Of a DNA stretch of 24,238 nucleotides, positions 6,704 through 16,600 are shown piece by piece. Position numbers and translations under genes: made by a program. Position 1 is the stretch's first letter, and each line of letters starts with the position of its first letter. Origin of the DNA: CAYWJA01 sp964458485 (GTDB taxonomy: Bacteria > Patescibacteriota > Gracilibacteria > UM-FILTER-43-11); NCBI GenBank assembly GCA_964458485.1, contig CAYWJA010000030.1, forward strand, positions 1 through 24,238, written 5' to 3'. A model generated the notes under the pieces. That model was not told the origin of the DNA, made no database searches, and saw only the letters and a program-made list of their open reading frames with translations.

Positions 6704-7939
6704 TTAATGTTTCTCTTGTTTCACCTTCTGCAACACCAATATACACACAATAATGAGCCAAAAAATCATAGCTAAATCATTCTTCCAAAAAGGCATATCA
6801 AAAAGACCGTGTATCAAAATGCCCCAGAGTGCTATAAGAGGGTATGAAAAAGAAGTGTGGCACAAAATAATGATTAATAAAAATGCAATTAAACCGATTA
6901 TTCCTGCATTTAACCAAAATCCAAGAAAAATATTATGAGTATGTGGCATATTCCACTCTAAGGGTGCGTGGCCGAGTGTTACCGGTGCTTTGATCTGATA
7001 ATTTGCCTGAAATAAGCCCGGTCCTATTCCAAATATTGGATTTTCTTTTATTAAATCAAAAGAAGTTCTGTAAATTTCTATCCGCACAGATGAGCTTGAA
7101 CGATTTTTAAAATCCAGAGATTGTTTAAATTTTGGTGAATTTAGCTGGCTCAGGATAATCGCAATAAAAGTAAGTATTAAAACTGACATTATTGCTATTC
7201 CCCTTTTTCTATTTTTCGGATGTTTTATCAAATAATAAAAAATATATAAACCCAATGCTCCAAAAACGCTGATTATTCCAGCATACGATTTTGTAAAAAA
7301 TAGACAAAAAGTAAGAATTATTAGTGCTATGACATCAAGATGGCGAATCATTTTAAAATAATAATGCTTCTTTGTAAGAAGACATGTATTTATTAAAATT
7401 GCCGGTCCAATAAATAGTGCTAAATAATTAGCAGAGTTAAAAAAGCCCCTAAGCCGAATATCATCTGTTATTCCATCTCCAAATATGCCGAATGCAATTG
7501 AAATGAGCCCGACTAATGCAGCTGTATATACATAACCTCTTAAAATCTTCTCAACATCTTTTGGTGTTTTGAGTATTTGGGAAAGAATTACAAAATATAG
7601 CATTGGTGCAACAATCCATCCTTTCCAGATTCCGAGTGAAGTGCGTTTCGCATTTAATATTTCTCCACTTGGTAAATTTAAAAAATCCGGTGCCATAAAA
7701 ACACTAATGGTAGCTCCTATAAGGAGTAAAAATATTGCATATGAATAATGCCTGGTTTTTTTATCCCATATTATTATCTTATGATCTCTTATTAACTCGA
7801 CGATCCATAATCCAAATAAAATATAGATAAAAACCTCTAATAGGGTAAAAGGAATTCCTGCTATTTGAAAACGGATGAGGTAGGTGGGGAATAATAGGGG
7901 GGAGATGAAGACTAGTTTGCGGAGTGTGGTTAATGGCAT
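6704..7939 (-). CDS. O-antigen ligase/polymerase-like membrane protein (Wzy_C family)
   Basis: A 411-aa polytopic membrane protein with around ten or more hydrophobic segments across its length. The diagnostic part is the large loop near residues 300-345: ENPIFGIGPGLFQANYQ followed by NMPHTHNIFLGFWLNAGIIGL. This is the conserved Wzy_C pattern, with the key His near residue 332. Family members ligate or polymerise undecaprenyl-linked glycans outside the membrane. Since CPR cells are not expected to make LPS, the likely target is a surface polysaccharide or S-layer glycan (inference). The start at 7939 (MPLTTLRKLVF) gives a sensible first membrane segment. It lies between hpf and the CofE-like gene on the same strand. 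Confidence 0.85.
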   Translation of the reverse strand: MPLTTLRKLVFISPLLFPTYLIRFQIAGIPFTLLEVFIYILFGLWIVELIRDHKIIIWDKKTRHYSYAIFLLLIGATISVFMAPDFLNLPSGEILNAKRTSLGIWKGWIVAPMLYFVILSQILKTPKDVEKILRGYVYTAALVGLISIAFGIFGDGITDDIRLRGFFNSANYLALFIGPAILINTCLLTKKHYYFKMIRHLDVIALIILTFCLFFTKSYAGIISVFGALGLYIFYYLIKHPKNRKRGIAIMSVLILTFIAIILSQLNSPKFKQSLDFKNRSSSSVRIEIYRTSFDLIKENPIFGIGPGLFQANYQIKAPVTLGHAPLEWNMPHTHNIFLGFWLNAGIIGLIAFLLIIILCHTSFSYPLIALWGILIHGLFDMPFWKNDLAMIFWLIIVCILVLQKVKQEKH

Positions 7940-8132
7940 TGTTTCATTTTATTAAATTCCAAATCTCAATTCCAAAATCCAAAATAAATTACAATATCCA
8001 AATTACAAACTTAAAACCACAATATCACTTAATTTTTAGAATTATAATTTGAGATTTATTTTGTGCTTTGAGCTTGGAAGTTGAAATTTGTGAAATAATA
8101 GCACCTAATACAGAAAATAAAATAACAGATAA
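7940..8132. repeat. Repeat-word intergenic region with inverted arms
   Basis: The left part (about 7957-7992) repeats words such as CAAATCTCAATTCC and CCAAAATCCAAAATAAATT. The right part (about 8046-8096) carries approximate reverse complements (TTTGAGATTTATTTTG, GGAAGTTGAAATTTG). No ORF or clear promoter is supported in this gap. Confidence 0.65.
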
Positions 8133-8699
8133 TTAATCAGTCGATAGTTTCGGCTCAATAATCCCATAATATCCATCATCCCTCTTATAAACCACACTAT
8201 AACGACCTGTGTCTTGATTATTAAAAAGAAAAAATCCGTGACCAATAAGCTCCATTTTTTCAATAGCTTCATCTTCTGTAAGTGGTGTGGAATCCGAAAA
8301 ACGCTTACGCCTTAAAACGTCCGGAATTGTGAAGCTTTCTTTAGTAGGTGGTAATGTTTCTACTTTTGGTGCAGATACCTTTTTAGCAGTGCGATGCATT
8401 TTAGCTTTATATTTCTCAATTTGTCCTCTTATTTTATCCATACAATCATCGACTGCATTGGACATAGTGTCATTTCTTGTTTCGGCTCGAATTACATTAC
8501 CAGGCGCAAAAATTGTAAGTTGGCATATATATGCATCTTCGGATTTACGTGATTTTTCATGCCTTACCTCAATACGAAATTCTGATGACTCATCACTAAG
8601 ACGGTCTGCTAGTTTTTCTAGCTTAGCAACCTTAGTTTCAATATTGCTTTTTTGGTTGTTGCTTAGGTTTAAATTCTTGGACTTTATCTTTATTTGCAT
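8133..8699 (-). CDS. hpf: Ribosome hibernation promoting factor, long form
   Basis: A 188-aa protein of the long HPF/RaiA type that dimerises ribosomes into inactive 100S particles in slow growth. The N-terminal domain (about residues 1-105) begins MQIKIKSKNLNLS and has the basic, Lys-rich second helix ending IRGQIEKYKAKMHR. A linker leads to the C-terminal dimerisation domain (about 130-185) with VLRRKRF, AIEKMELIGHGFFLF, TGRYSVVYKRDDGYYGIIEP. The start at 8699 gives the canonical first beta strand. The upstream gap is a repeat-word region with no confident promoter. It heads the minus-strand group towards the O-antigen-ligase-like gene, though a 193-bp repeat-filled gap makes co-transcription uncertain. 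Confidence 0.95.
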   Translation of the reverse strand: MQIKIKSKNLNLSNNQKSNIETKVAKLEKLADRLSDESSEFRIEVRHEKSRKSEDAYICQLTIFAPGNVIRAETRNDTMSNAVDDCMDKIRGQIEKYKAKMHRTAKKVSAPKVETLPPTKESFTIPDVLRRKRFSDSTPLTEDEAIEKMELIGHGFFLFNNQDTGRYSVVYKRDDGYYGIIEPKLSTD

Positions 8700-8708
8700 A
8701 GTTTTTAA

Positions 8709-8826
8709 TTTAAGTGCTTAAGTGTTTAAGTACGTAAGTCCTTGATAGTGCTAATGTTTAAATGCTAATTATATTAATATAAGACAGCACTTTGAGCACC
8801 TGAGCACTTACGGACTTAAGTACTTT
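8709..8826. repeat. Repeat-word palindrome upstream of hpf (AAGTRCTTAAGT words)
   Basis: The left arm has TTAAGTGCTTAAGTGTTTAAG followed by TACGTAAGTCC. The right arm has GAGCACTTACGGACTTAAGTAC, approximately its reverse complement. The centre is AT-rich (about 8755-8785). It lies between the divergent hpf and PP2C-like genes. The remainder (8827-8933) is AT-rich and contains TATAGTATAAAT near 8904-8915, a possible -10 region without a good -35. Confidence 0.7.
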
Positions 8827-8933
8827 AATATTACCAATACAAGGATGAAATGCAATAGCGAATTAGATCCATCTTGAACACACTTAAGAAAAATGATACG
8901 CTTATATAGTATAAATATAACTAAAATAAAAAC

Positions 8934-10778
8934 ATGTCATTTAAATTAATTGCAGATACCTTTTCTGTTGCCCGAGATTCAGATCATTTTGTACAGTTAA
9001 AAACCCTCAAAAAACCTCGAAGTACAGATCAAGTTTGGCTGGCTATTGAAATTATCGGCGATAGCAAATATGCTCGTTCAACTGCCCAAAGTATTATCGA
9101 TACGATGGAGGATGAATTTTTTGTAAAATCTGAGTTAAATATTTACGAGCGCTTTGAGAAAGCACTTAAGGAAGTAAATATTATTATTGGTAGCTTAAGG
9201 GCAAAGCGTAAAAAATCATTTGGGCAGGTAAATGCTATTATTGCTGTCTTTTCTAGTAATGAGCTGCATTTAACTCAATGTAATAGTGCTGAGGCATATT
9301 TGATAAGAAATAATAAATTCTCAATGATTAGCGAGGGGTTAGATGGTAGGTCTGATGATCTTTTTGTTAATATAGCCAGCGGAGAACTTCGCAGCGATGA
9401 TAAACTTCTTTTTAGCACTGCCAGGCTTTTGCGCCTAGCAACACATTCTCAAATTGTTCATTTATTTAGTGATGGAGTAGCTGAGGCAGTTGAAGCTACT
9501 CGTGAGCTGATTATGGGCGATGAAGAAGTAAGCTTAGGCGTTATAGCCATCCATACTAAGCTAATTCAAAAGTCTACAACACAACCGCGTCCAATCAATC
9601 AAAATAAATATCTAATTGAACTCAAAAAAATAGCCAATAAAGCTATTAATTTTTTAATGAGTAAAATTTCCAAGAAAAAAAGTAATGTTGATAAAAAAAA
9701 TATCTTAATAGCTATTGGAGCTGTTGCTGTTGTTCTTATATTAAGCATTAGCTTTCTAATGAACAGTCAAAGAGATAAGGCAATTAGGGCAGAATATCGT
9801 TTAAAAATTACAAATTTACATAAACAATTACAAGTAGCTACTACAAAAGGTTATGCAAATAACAAAGAGTCAGCAAATACTATTTTGACCAAAGTTGAAA
9901 AAGAATCACGTGATATTCTTACTGCTAACTACTTCCGCGCAGAAGCCTTAGCTCTCCTTGAAAAGGTACAAGATGCACGTGATAGTATAAATAATACTAG
10001 TCGTCTAAAAAAAGTAGCACCTTATATAGATCTAACAAAAAAAGATAGCAAGGTAAAAGCTGCCGGTTTTATTAACTTAGATGATAACTTTTATGTTTAC
10101 GAATTCAGCAAGCTATTTAAAATTATATTAGACCAAGTATTGGATCCAAAAACTATTGATAGCACAGAAGTAATTCTGTCAGGAACAGCAATGGAGGATC
10201 ATGATATATTGGTATTTTTAACAAAATCAGGGCGTATAATAGAATATAATAATGGTCAGGTAAAATTTGCTAGCACTGCTGATCAAGCCTGGAGATCCGG
10301 AATAGATATAGAGTCGTATGGGAAAAATATTTACTTATTAAGCCCTGATAAAAATCAAATTTATAAATATTCAAGATTACGTTCTAAATATTCCAGTGGG
10401 ACTGAGTATAATGGTGATGCGGATCTTAAAAATGCGATTTCCATGACTATTGATGGTAATATTTATGTCCTTAAGAAGGGTGGTACTATAATAAAAATTT
10501 ATAAGTCTAAGCAGGAACCATTTAAAATTGAAGATCTAGCTGTAAGCATTGAAGATGCAACTCAAATTTTCACCTCTCCTCAATTAGATAATCTATATTT
10601 ACTTGATCCAAAAAATAAAAGAGTAGTGATACTCGATAAAAGTAAAAGTGGTATTAGTAGATATTATGGCCAAGTTGTATTTAATAAATTAGACAATATT
10701 AAACAAATCTATGTAGAGAATAATGAGAAAAAATTATATATTTTGACTGATAAGGAGATTTATAAAACTGACATTTAA
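8934..10778 (+). CDS. Membrane protein: degenerate PP2C-like domain, TM segment, propeller-like C-terminus
   Basis: 614 aa. Residues 1-210 follow the PP2C fold order: LAIEIIGDSKYARSTA (35-50), VNAIIAVFSSNELHLTQCNSAEAYLIRNNKFSMIS (99-133), DDKLLFSTARLLRLATHSQIV (155-175). The metal-binding Asp motifs of active PP2C (DGMGG, GDSRAY, SDGL) are replaced here by IGDSKY, CNSAEAY and STARL, so the domain is probably catalytically dead. A single membrane segment lies at about 257-276, followed by a charged helical region (280-345). The C-terminal part (about 350-614) has recurring strands such as DNFYVYEF, GKNIYLLSPDKNQIYKYS, GNIYVLKKGGTIIKIY and DNLYLLDPKNKRVVIL. These fit a beta-propeller outside the cell. 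This suggests a transmembrane sensor or scaffold; the partner is unknown. The leader is A-rich with no Shine-Dalgarno site. Confidence 0.75.
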   Translation: MSFKLIADTFSVARDSDHFVQLKTLKKPRSTDQVWLAIEIIGDSKYARSTAQSIIDTMEDEFFVKSELNIYERFEKALKEVNIIIGSLRAKRKKSFGQVNAIIAVFSSNELHLTQCNSAEAYLIRNNKFSMISEGLDGRSDDLFVNIASGELRSDDKLLFSTARLLRLATHSQIVHLFSDGVAEAVEATRELIMGDEEVSLGVIAIHTKLIQKSTTQPRPINQNKYLIELKKIANKAINFLMSKISKKKSNVDKKNILIAIGAVAVVLILSISFLMNSQRDKAIRAEYRLKITNLHKQLQVATTKGYANNKESANTILTKVEKESRDILTANYFRAEALALLEKVQDARDSINNTSRLKKVAPYIDLTKKDSKVKAAGFINLDDNFYVYEFSKLFKIILDQVLDPKTIDSTEVILSGTAMEDHDILVFLTKSGRIIEYNNGQVKFASTADQAWRSGIDIESYGKNIYLLSPDKNQIYKYSRLRSKYSSGTEYNGDADLKNAISMTIDGNIYVLKKGGTIIKIYKSKQEPFKIEDLAVSIEDATQIFTSPQLDNLYLLDPKNKRVVILDKSKSGISRYYGQVVFNKLDNIKQIYVENNEKKLYILTDKEIYKTDI

Positions 10779-10782
10779 TTTT

Positions 10783-10994
10783 ATTTCAGATCTCAGATTT
10801 CGGATTTCAGATTCGATTCTTCATTTTAACATTTGTCATTTACTTGTCATTCTGTCCCGATTCCATCGGGGTCAGAATCCACGATTTGCCAGCTTGCGAT
10901 GGACCCTGAACTAAATTTAGGATGACAAAGGGGAAAATACCAAATAATAGAATACTAAATGTGAATCTGAGATCTGAGTTCTGAGATCTGAAAT
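10783..10994. repeat. Nested palindromic intergenic repeat (ATTTCAGATCTCAG outer arms)
   Basis: The outer arms 10783-10814 and 10963-10994 are reverse complements at 28 of 32 positions. Inside are TTGTCATT-type arms (about 10849-10860 and 10918-10932) around a centre containing CCCGATTCCATCGGGG. No ORF is supported in 10779-11055; only the promoter at 11006-11034 follows the repeat. Confidence 0.9.
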
Positions 10995-11005
10995 ATTTTT
11001 GTTCT

Positions 11006-11034
11006 TTGCACTAAGACAATTCTTTGTGTAAAAT
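11006..11034 (+). promoter_or_regulatory. Sigma70-like promoter of ribBA
   Basis: TTGCAC (11006-11011), a 17-nt spacer, and TAAAAT (11029-11034), about 20 nt before the ATG at 11056. The leader is too short for an FMN riboswitch. Confidence 0.65.
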
Positions 11035-11055
11035 AAATCCTACCAATTAATCACT

Positions 11056-12246
11056 ATGCACAAAATCAAATCAGCATTAAAGGATTTGCAAAAAGGCAAA
11101 ATGATAATCGTCACAGACGATGAAAATCGTGAAAACGAGGGTGATTTGGTTTTTTCAGCAGAAAAAGTTGCGCCAGAAAAAATTAATTTTATGGCAAAAG
11201 AAGGACGAGGGCTTATTTGTATTTCCATTGAAGATGAATTAGCTTATCGGCTTAATTTTCACCCTATGGTTGCCAACCCTGATGGCAATTGTAATTTTAC
11301 AGTATCAGTGGATGCAAAAGAGGGTACTACAACCGGTATTTCAGCAGCCGACAGAGCTTTCACAATTCAAAAGATATTGAATTCAAAATCAACTGCAAAT
11401 GATTTTATCCGTCCTGGCCATATGTTCCCTTTGGTTGCTAAGTCTGGTGGCGTATTACAACGCGCCGGTCATACAGAGGCGGCTGTTGATCTAATGAGGT
11501 TGGCTGAATTAACGCCGGCTGGGGTAATATGTGAAATTATGAATGAGAATGGCACTATGGCGCGAATGCCGGATCTTAAAAAATTCGCTAAAAAACATAA
11601 TTTGAAAATTATTACTATTCAGGATTTAATTCAATACAGACATAAGACAGAGACATTAGTTAAAAAGGAGGCGCAATCTAATTTAGATACTGAATATGGC
11701 AAATTTAAGGTTCACGTTTATAAAAGTATAATTGACTATAAGGAACATGTAGTACTTACAGTCGGTAACTTAAAAAAAAGTAAACATCCTTTGGTAAGAG
11801 TTCATTCGGAATGTCTAACTGGTGATATTTTTCATTCCAAGCATTGCGATTGTGGAGAGCAATTGGATAAAGCACTGAATTTGATTAGCAAAAGAGGCTG
11901 TGGTGCACTTTTATACATGAGGCAAGAAGGTCGTGGTATTGGACTTGCTAATAAAATTAAATCCTATAAATTGCAATCAAAAGGCTTAGATACTGTTGAA
12001 GCAAATCACAAGCTTGGATTTAAGCCCGACATGCGGGATTACGGAATTGGTGCACAGATTCTATCTGACCTTGGATTAAAAGAAATAGAACTTTTAAGTA
12101 ATAATCCTAAAAAGCTGATCGGCCTGGAGGGATATGGATTAAAAATTACTAAGCGCATTCCTATAGAAATTGAGCCGAATGAGGTTAATGTAAAATATTT
12201 GAAGACGAAGCAGAAAAAGATGGGACACCTTTTTTCTAATTTCTGA
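11056..12246 (+). CDS. ribBA: Bifunctional DHBP synthase / GTP cyclohydrolase II
   Basis: A 396-aa fusion that makes both precursors of riboflavin. The RibB domain (about 1-200) has DDENRENEGDLVF (21-33), the GTTTGISAADRA loop (90-101), RPGHMFPL (119-126) and AGHTEAAVDL (137-146). The RibA domain (about 205-396) has the zinc site Cys253, Cys264 and Cys266 in SECLTGDIFHSKHCDCGEQL. It also has MRQEGRGIGLANK (288-300), DTVEANHKLGF, MRDYGIGAQIL and LLSNNPKK. All active-site blocks look intact. No other rib genes are in the window. The stop codon lies inside the left arm of the intergenic repeat that also forms the start of murJ, 89 bp away. It has its own promoter and no Shine-Dalgarno site. Confidence 0.97.
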   Translation: MHKIKSALKDLQKGKMIIVTDDENRENEGDLVFSAEKVAPEKINFMAKEGRGLICISIEDELAYRLNFHPMVANPDGNCNFTVSVDAKEGTTTGISAADRAFTIQKILNSKSTANDFIRPGHMFPLVAKSGGVLQRAGHTEAAVDLMRLAELTPAGVICEIMNENGTMARMPDLKKFAKKHNLKIITIQDLIQYRHKTETLVKKEAQSNLDTEYGKFKVHVYKSIIDYKEHVVLTVGNLKKSKHPLVRVHSECLTGDIFHSKHCDCGEQLDKALNLISKRGCGALLYMRQEGRGIGLANKIKSYKLQSKGLDTVEANHKLGFKPDMRDYGIGAQILSDLGLKEIELLSNNPKKLIGLEGYGLKITKRIPIEIEPNEVNVKYLKTKQKKMGHLFSNF

Positions 12247-12371
12247 TCTCAGATTTGTGATTTCAGATTCCCCCTTTGTCATTCCCGCGAAGGCGGGAAT
12301 GACAAAGGGGGAATACCACATATAAAAATGTAAAAATGTTACATCGAATCCGAAATCCGAAATCAGAAATA
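12239..12371. repeat. Nested palindrome between ribBA and murJ with 22-bp perfect inner stem
   Basis: The inner arms 12267-12288 and 12293-12314 are perfect reverse complements with the loop GAAG; the core is TTTGTCATTCCCGC. The outer arms carry ATTTCTGATCTCAGATTT (from 12239) and, inverted, AATCCGAAATCCGAAATCAG (about 12348-12367). The outer arms overlap the ribBA stop and the first murJ codons. With no T-run directly after the stem it is not a classical terminator, although the stem could still slow transcription. Confidence 0.9.
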
Positions 12372-13688
12372 TTAAATTTATTACTTCATTCTTCTTGGTC
12401 CCTTACAATTGCCTCTGGTTTAAGCTACTTTTTCGGCTTTTTACGCGATCGTATTTTTGCGCAAACATTCGGGCTGTCTCGTACTCTGGATATTTACAAT
12501 GCATCCTTTGTAATTCCGGATTTAATGCTTACGGTTTTAATAGGAACTGCACTTTCTGCTGCCTTCCTGCCTATTTTTTCTAAAAAATATGATGAAAAAA
12601 AGAGTGAGGGCTTTAAGTATTCCCATCAAATGATGTCTTGGGCTATTGTGATTATCGCATCTGTCGGATTAATTGTTGCAATAACCTTACCCTTATTTGC
12701 ACACAAGCTGGTTCCTGGATTTAGTGATGCGGACTTAAAAAAATATATACTTTTGACCCGAATAATGCTCTTGTCACCTCTTCTTTTTTCCATAAGTAAT
12801 ATTTATGGGCGGATGATTTTGAGCTTTAAAGAATTTTTGTGGTATGGGCTTTCTCCCGCTCTTTATAATATTGGAATTATTATAGGTGTATTACTACTTG
12901 TTCCGCAGATCGGAATTACCGGTTTGGTGATGGGTAATTTAATTGGAATTCTCCTGCATTTATCTATCAGATTAATTGTAGTTAAGCGCAAAAAATATAA
13001 CTTTAAACATAAATTTGACTTAAGACTAAGCCCTGAAATAAAGGAAACAATAAAATTAATGGCACCTAAAATTGTTCAATACGTCATGTGGAGTTTAATG
13101 CTGATGAGCTTCACCAGTATTGCATCCAATTTAGCCGAAGGCAGTATTGCCACCTACAATTACGCCCGTAATTTTCAAAGCCTCCCCGTAAGCATGCTGG
13201 GCATTGCGATTGCACTAAGCATGTACACCAGCCTTTCGCATGATGCAGGTAAAGGAAATTTTAAAAAATTTAAAAAAGATTTTAAGCGCGATCGATTGCG
13301 TGCGCTAATTTATACAACACTTGCCGCCATCGCCCTTGCTATACTTAGTAAGCCAATAATTTCTTTACTGCTTGGTGGTGGAAAATTCGGGGAATCGGAT
13401 ATTAATTTACTTACTATAACACTTCAAATTTACTGTATTTCGATACCACTAGAAAGCATGCTACATATTTATCATAGGGGATTTTATTCACTGAGAAACA
13501 CCATTATCCCCGCTACGATCCATGCAATAGTGATGCTGGGTATAATAATGATCGCTAAAAACCTTGCACCGACAATAGGAATATATGCGTTACCAACAGG
13601 TTTCGCGATCGGCTTATTAGTGCATGTAGCTATACTTTCGATGATTTTCCCGGTTTTACTGAGAAAACGACAAACATTCAAGATATAA
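12336..13688 (+). CDS. murJ: Lipid II flippase MurJ/MviN family
   Basis: A 450-aa polytopic membrane protein of the MOP superfamily that flips lipid II across the membrane for peptidoglycan synthesis. Family features are SYFFGFLRDRIFAQTFG near residue 30, the DIYNASFVIPD segment, and FLPIFSKKYDEKKSEGF. The second half has MAPKIVQYVMWS, YNYARNFQSLPVSMLGIAIALSMYTSLS and a late FYSLRNTIIPA. About a dozen hydrophobic segments are visible; at 450 aa it is somewhat shorter than many MurJ proteins and ends soon after the last of them. The first 12 residues (MLHRIRNPKSEI) are encoded by the intergenic repeat word, so the mature family sequence really begins around residue 14. It follows ribBA closely with no separate promoter seen. 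Confidence 0.93.
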   Translation: MLHRIRNPKSEILNLLLHSSWSLTIASGLSYFFGFLRDRIFAQTFGLSRTLDIYNASFVIPDLMLTVLIGTALSAAFLPIFSKKYDEKKSEGFKYSHQMMSWAIVIIASVGLIVAITLPLFAHKLVPGFSDADLKKYILLTRIMLLSPLLFSISNIYGRMILSFKEFLWYGLSPALYNIGIIIGVLLLVPQIGITGLVMGNLIGILLHLSIRLIVVKRKKYNFKHKFDLRLSPEIKETIKLMAPKIVQYVMWSLMLMSFTSIASNLAEGSIATYNYARNFQSLPVSMLGIAIALSMYTSLSHDAGKGNFKKFKKDFKRDRLRALIYTTLAAIALAILSKPIISLLLGGGKFGESDINLLTITLQIYCISIPLESMLHIYHRGFYSLRNTIIPATIHAIVMLGIIMIAKNLAPTIGIYALPTGFAIGLLVHVAILSMIFPVLLRKRQTFKI

Positions 13689-13695
13689 GGTCTAT

Positions 13696-16600
13696 TCAGC
13701 TTGAGAATTGATAAGATAAAGCATCCTGAAGCCCGTCGAATCCTGCTTTTTTGGCAAAACGATCTAATGAATTCAAGTTTTTAAGTAGAATTGTCATTTT
13801 TAAAGGTATTTTAATCCCCTTTTTCCTAAGTGCGCATATTACATCCTGTACATTTTCAGCTCCAATATCCTTCTGTCCTTTTAACAAATCTACAATAACT
13901 TCCTTTATATCACTCTGTTCTGCCTGATCGCTAAAATATTCAGAAAAAGCATCAGCAATACCACTGAGCTGCACAGTTCTAAGTAGGCCAAAATCTTTAT
14001 TGTCATATTCATGGTATCCATTGCGGTCTAATATCCATACATTGTTATTTTCGTCCACCCTAAAATTTCCTGGATGCACATCTGCATGAACAAGCCTTTC
14101 TCCGTTTTCTTTGGCAGGCATCATTAATTGTGAAAAATAATTAACTGCAATTAAGGCAACAACCTCCTTCATATTATGTCCATCGGCCACAAGCTGATCC
14201 CAACTAGTTAAATTTAAGCCATCAGCATAAGTCTCGCGTTTTATATACTCACTATCTGGCGGTTTGGATTCCGGAACACGGATGCGATATTTACAGCCCT
14301 TAGGCTGAAAGCCTTCATTAATTTCTCTGAATCTTCTGTCTTTTTCAAGATAGCCTTCATCTTGAATGTCATGCCTGATCCATTCACGTATATCTACAAA
14401 GGCATCCTGCAATCTTCCGTATTTTTGAGGATCTGCCTCCATGAGCCTGTCAACTATCTTTTGCATAAAGCCAAAAGCAAGTTCCATGCGGTATAAAATA
14501 TTTGGATTTCGTACTTTTAATACTTCACGTCCACCATCTGAAGTTTTACAGTCAAATACTGTCATAATAGAACCTCCTCCGGCAGTTCTGTCTACAGAAC
14601 TAATAATATCACGATATTCCGGCCATTCACGCTCTAGGGTCATATCTGCAAACAACTTATTTTGCCCTGTTACATCATCATAAACTCTGTCGAATTCCTT
14701 TTGGTAATTAGCAGGCACTTGAATGTACTGACCCAATACCTGTAAAAAACGTACTCCAGGTGCGCCTAAGTGCTTTGCTACATTAACAACTAAGCCTACT
14801 GGTGACATTTGCTCACGTGTTTTGCCAATCTGAAATCTTTTATCTAAAAAATCTCTGATGGCTCCAGAGCTGGCATCAGTAGCCTCATTTATAGTTTGAT
14901 TATACTTACCTGGCCTTAATACTGTCCTCTTTTTTCTGTGTCTATATCCTTCTACCATTTCTTCAACACAATACATATCATCCCAAGGCACACTTTGCTC
15001 TGGTATAAGCGCAATATTATCTGCAATAACCGGTGCAATTGCAAAAAATAACTCTTCCCATTCAGGAATTTTACATATTACCCCAACAACATCTTCTATG
15101 GTACTTCGAACATCAACCTGATTTTCACCGCGAGCCAGAACATTATCAAGTAGACATCCAAACATTCTTCCTTTGGCGCTTTCTGATGAAAGTATAGCAT
15201 CACGATGGCCGGCCAAAAGCTGCCGAGTAACCAAATACCTGTGGCTTGCTGACATATTAAAAATCTGACCCAAAAGAATGTTAGCTTCAGAAATCCAATC
15301 TCTCACATGTGCATGTGCAAACTTTCTGGATATATCCTCACCTGAGTCAAAAGGCTTCCTATATTTATGCGCTAGTAGATCGAATGCAAAAGTTTTAATA
15401 TCCCTGTCATGCGTGCGGCTTCTAAGTAATAGTTCAAGAACTTCTACAGAAGTTGTATTCGCTAAGGAGAGTCTATCTAATACAGCAAATATGCCAATTT
15501 TATGGGAAGGTTCATCTAAAACGTCTTTTAAAGACGCATCAATCCTGCTCTGAACAGCCTGGAGTTGTTCATGAGAAGTAACTTCATTTTCAATAAACAG
15601 TCTCTGCAGATCAAAATCACGAATGCCTGTAGCTTTTTCCCCGAATAAATAATCGACCTTTTCCTGAAAACTCAAATTTTTAAGGTAATTATCTATTAAG
15701 GCCGTATTTAACCTTAAACGTAGTTCAGGATCATGTACTAATGGTACTAATTCCATTAAAAATAAACAATCTTCCGGGCTTTCAAGATCCCAATGACTCT
15801 GATCAAATACCAAATAAAGAAAATGATTTAAGTATGTTTTGAAAGCATTTTTAAGTAAAAACTTAGGAACCAACCCAGCCTCTTTAAGCTCCCTCCATTT
15901 ATCCATCAATGTATTTTTGTCACCGACAAATAAACTTAAGTAGTGACAGGTTATTTTTTTAATAAGATATACACACCTATTGCCTGCATTTCTCGCATGC
16001 CCTAAATCAAGATTCAAAGAATCAAGTACTTCATCGCTATTGCTTAATTTATTACAAATGCCTATAACAGATTTAGTTGGCGTCTGTGCTGTTATGCCAG
16101 CAAGAATTTTCCTTGGCTTATTTAAATAGAAATCTGTTGCGTCTTGAAAAGATAATAATCCAACAAGGCTAGTTTCAGTTGTAACTATGGAGTTTTGGTT
16201 ATGCTGCTCCTGAAGCATTATTTCCCTCTGAAGATCAAAATTTTTTGTTCTTCTGTATAGTTCAGCAAGTTCATAATCCTCATATACTATATTTGAATCT
16301 TCAGCTCTGATGTAATCTGCGGTAGTAACATCGTAATATCCTGCAAGAATATGTATATAGGCTATCTTTTCCTGTTCATCTAAAGAGGTATCGTTGTCGA
16401 GGGCAGATAATGCTAAATGTTTACAATAAAAACGCATTAATTGATTAGCATTATCTGCACTAGTTAATTCATCAATATTATCTTTTTTGTAAGCCTCAGC
16501 CTGTAGACCTTGTATTTCTTCTACTTGTTCGATGAACCGTAACTCTGAATATTCATAAAAATCATTCAAAAAACTTCCTATCTCAGCCATATTCATTCCA

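Noticed and set aside
10995..11055. FMN riboswitch upstream of ribBA
   Set aside because: The promoter lies only about 20 nt before the start, and the gap upstream is a palindromic repeat with no RFN-type conserved blocks.
12267..12314. Rho-independent terminator after ribBA
   Set aside because: The 22-bp stem is very stable but is followed by GGGGGAATACC-type sequence, not a T-run, and belongs to the dispersed palindrome family.
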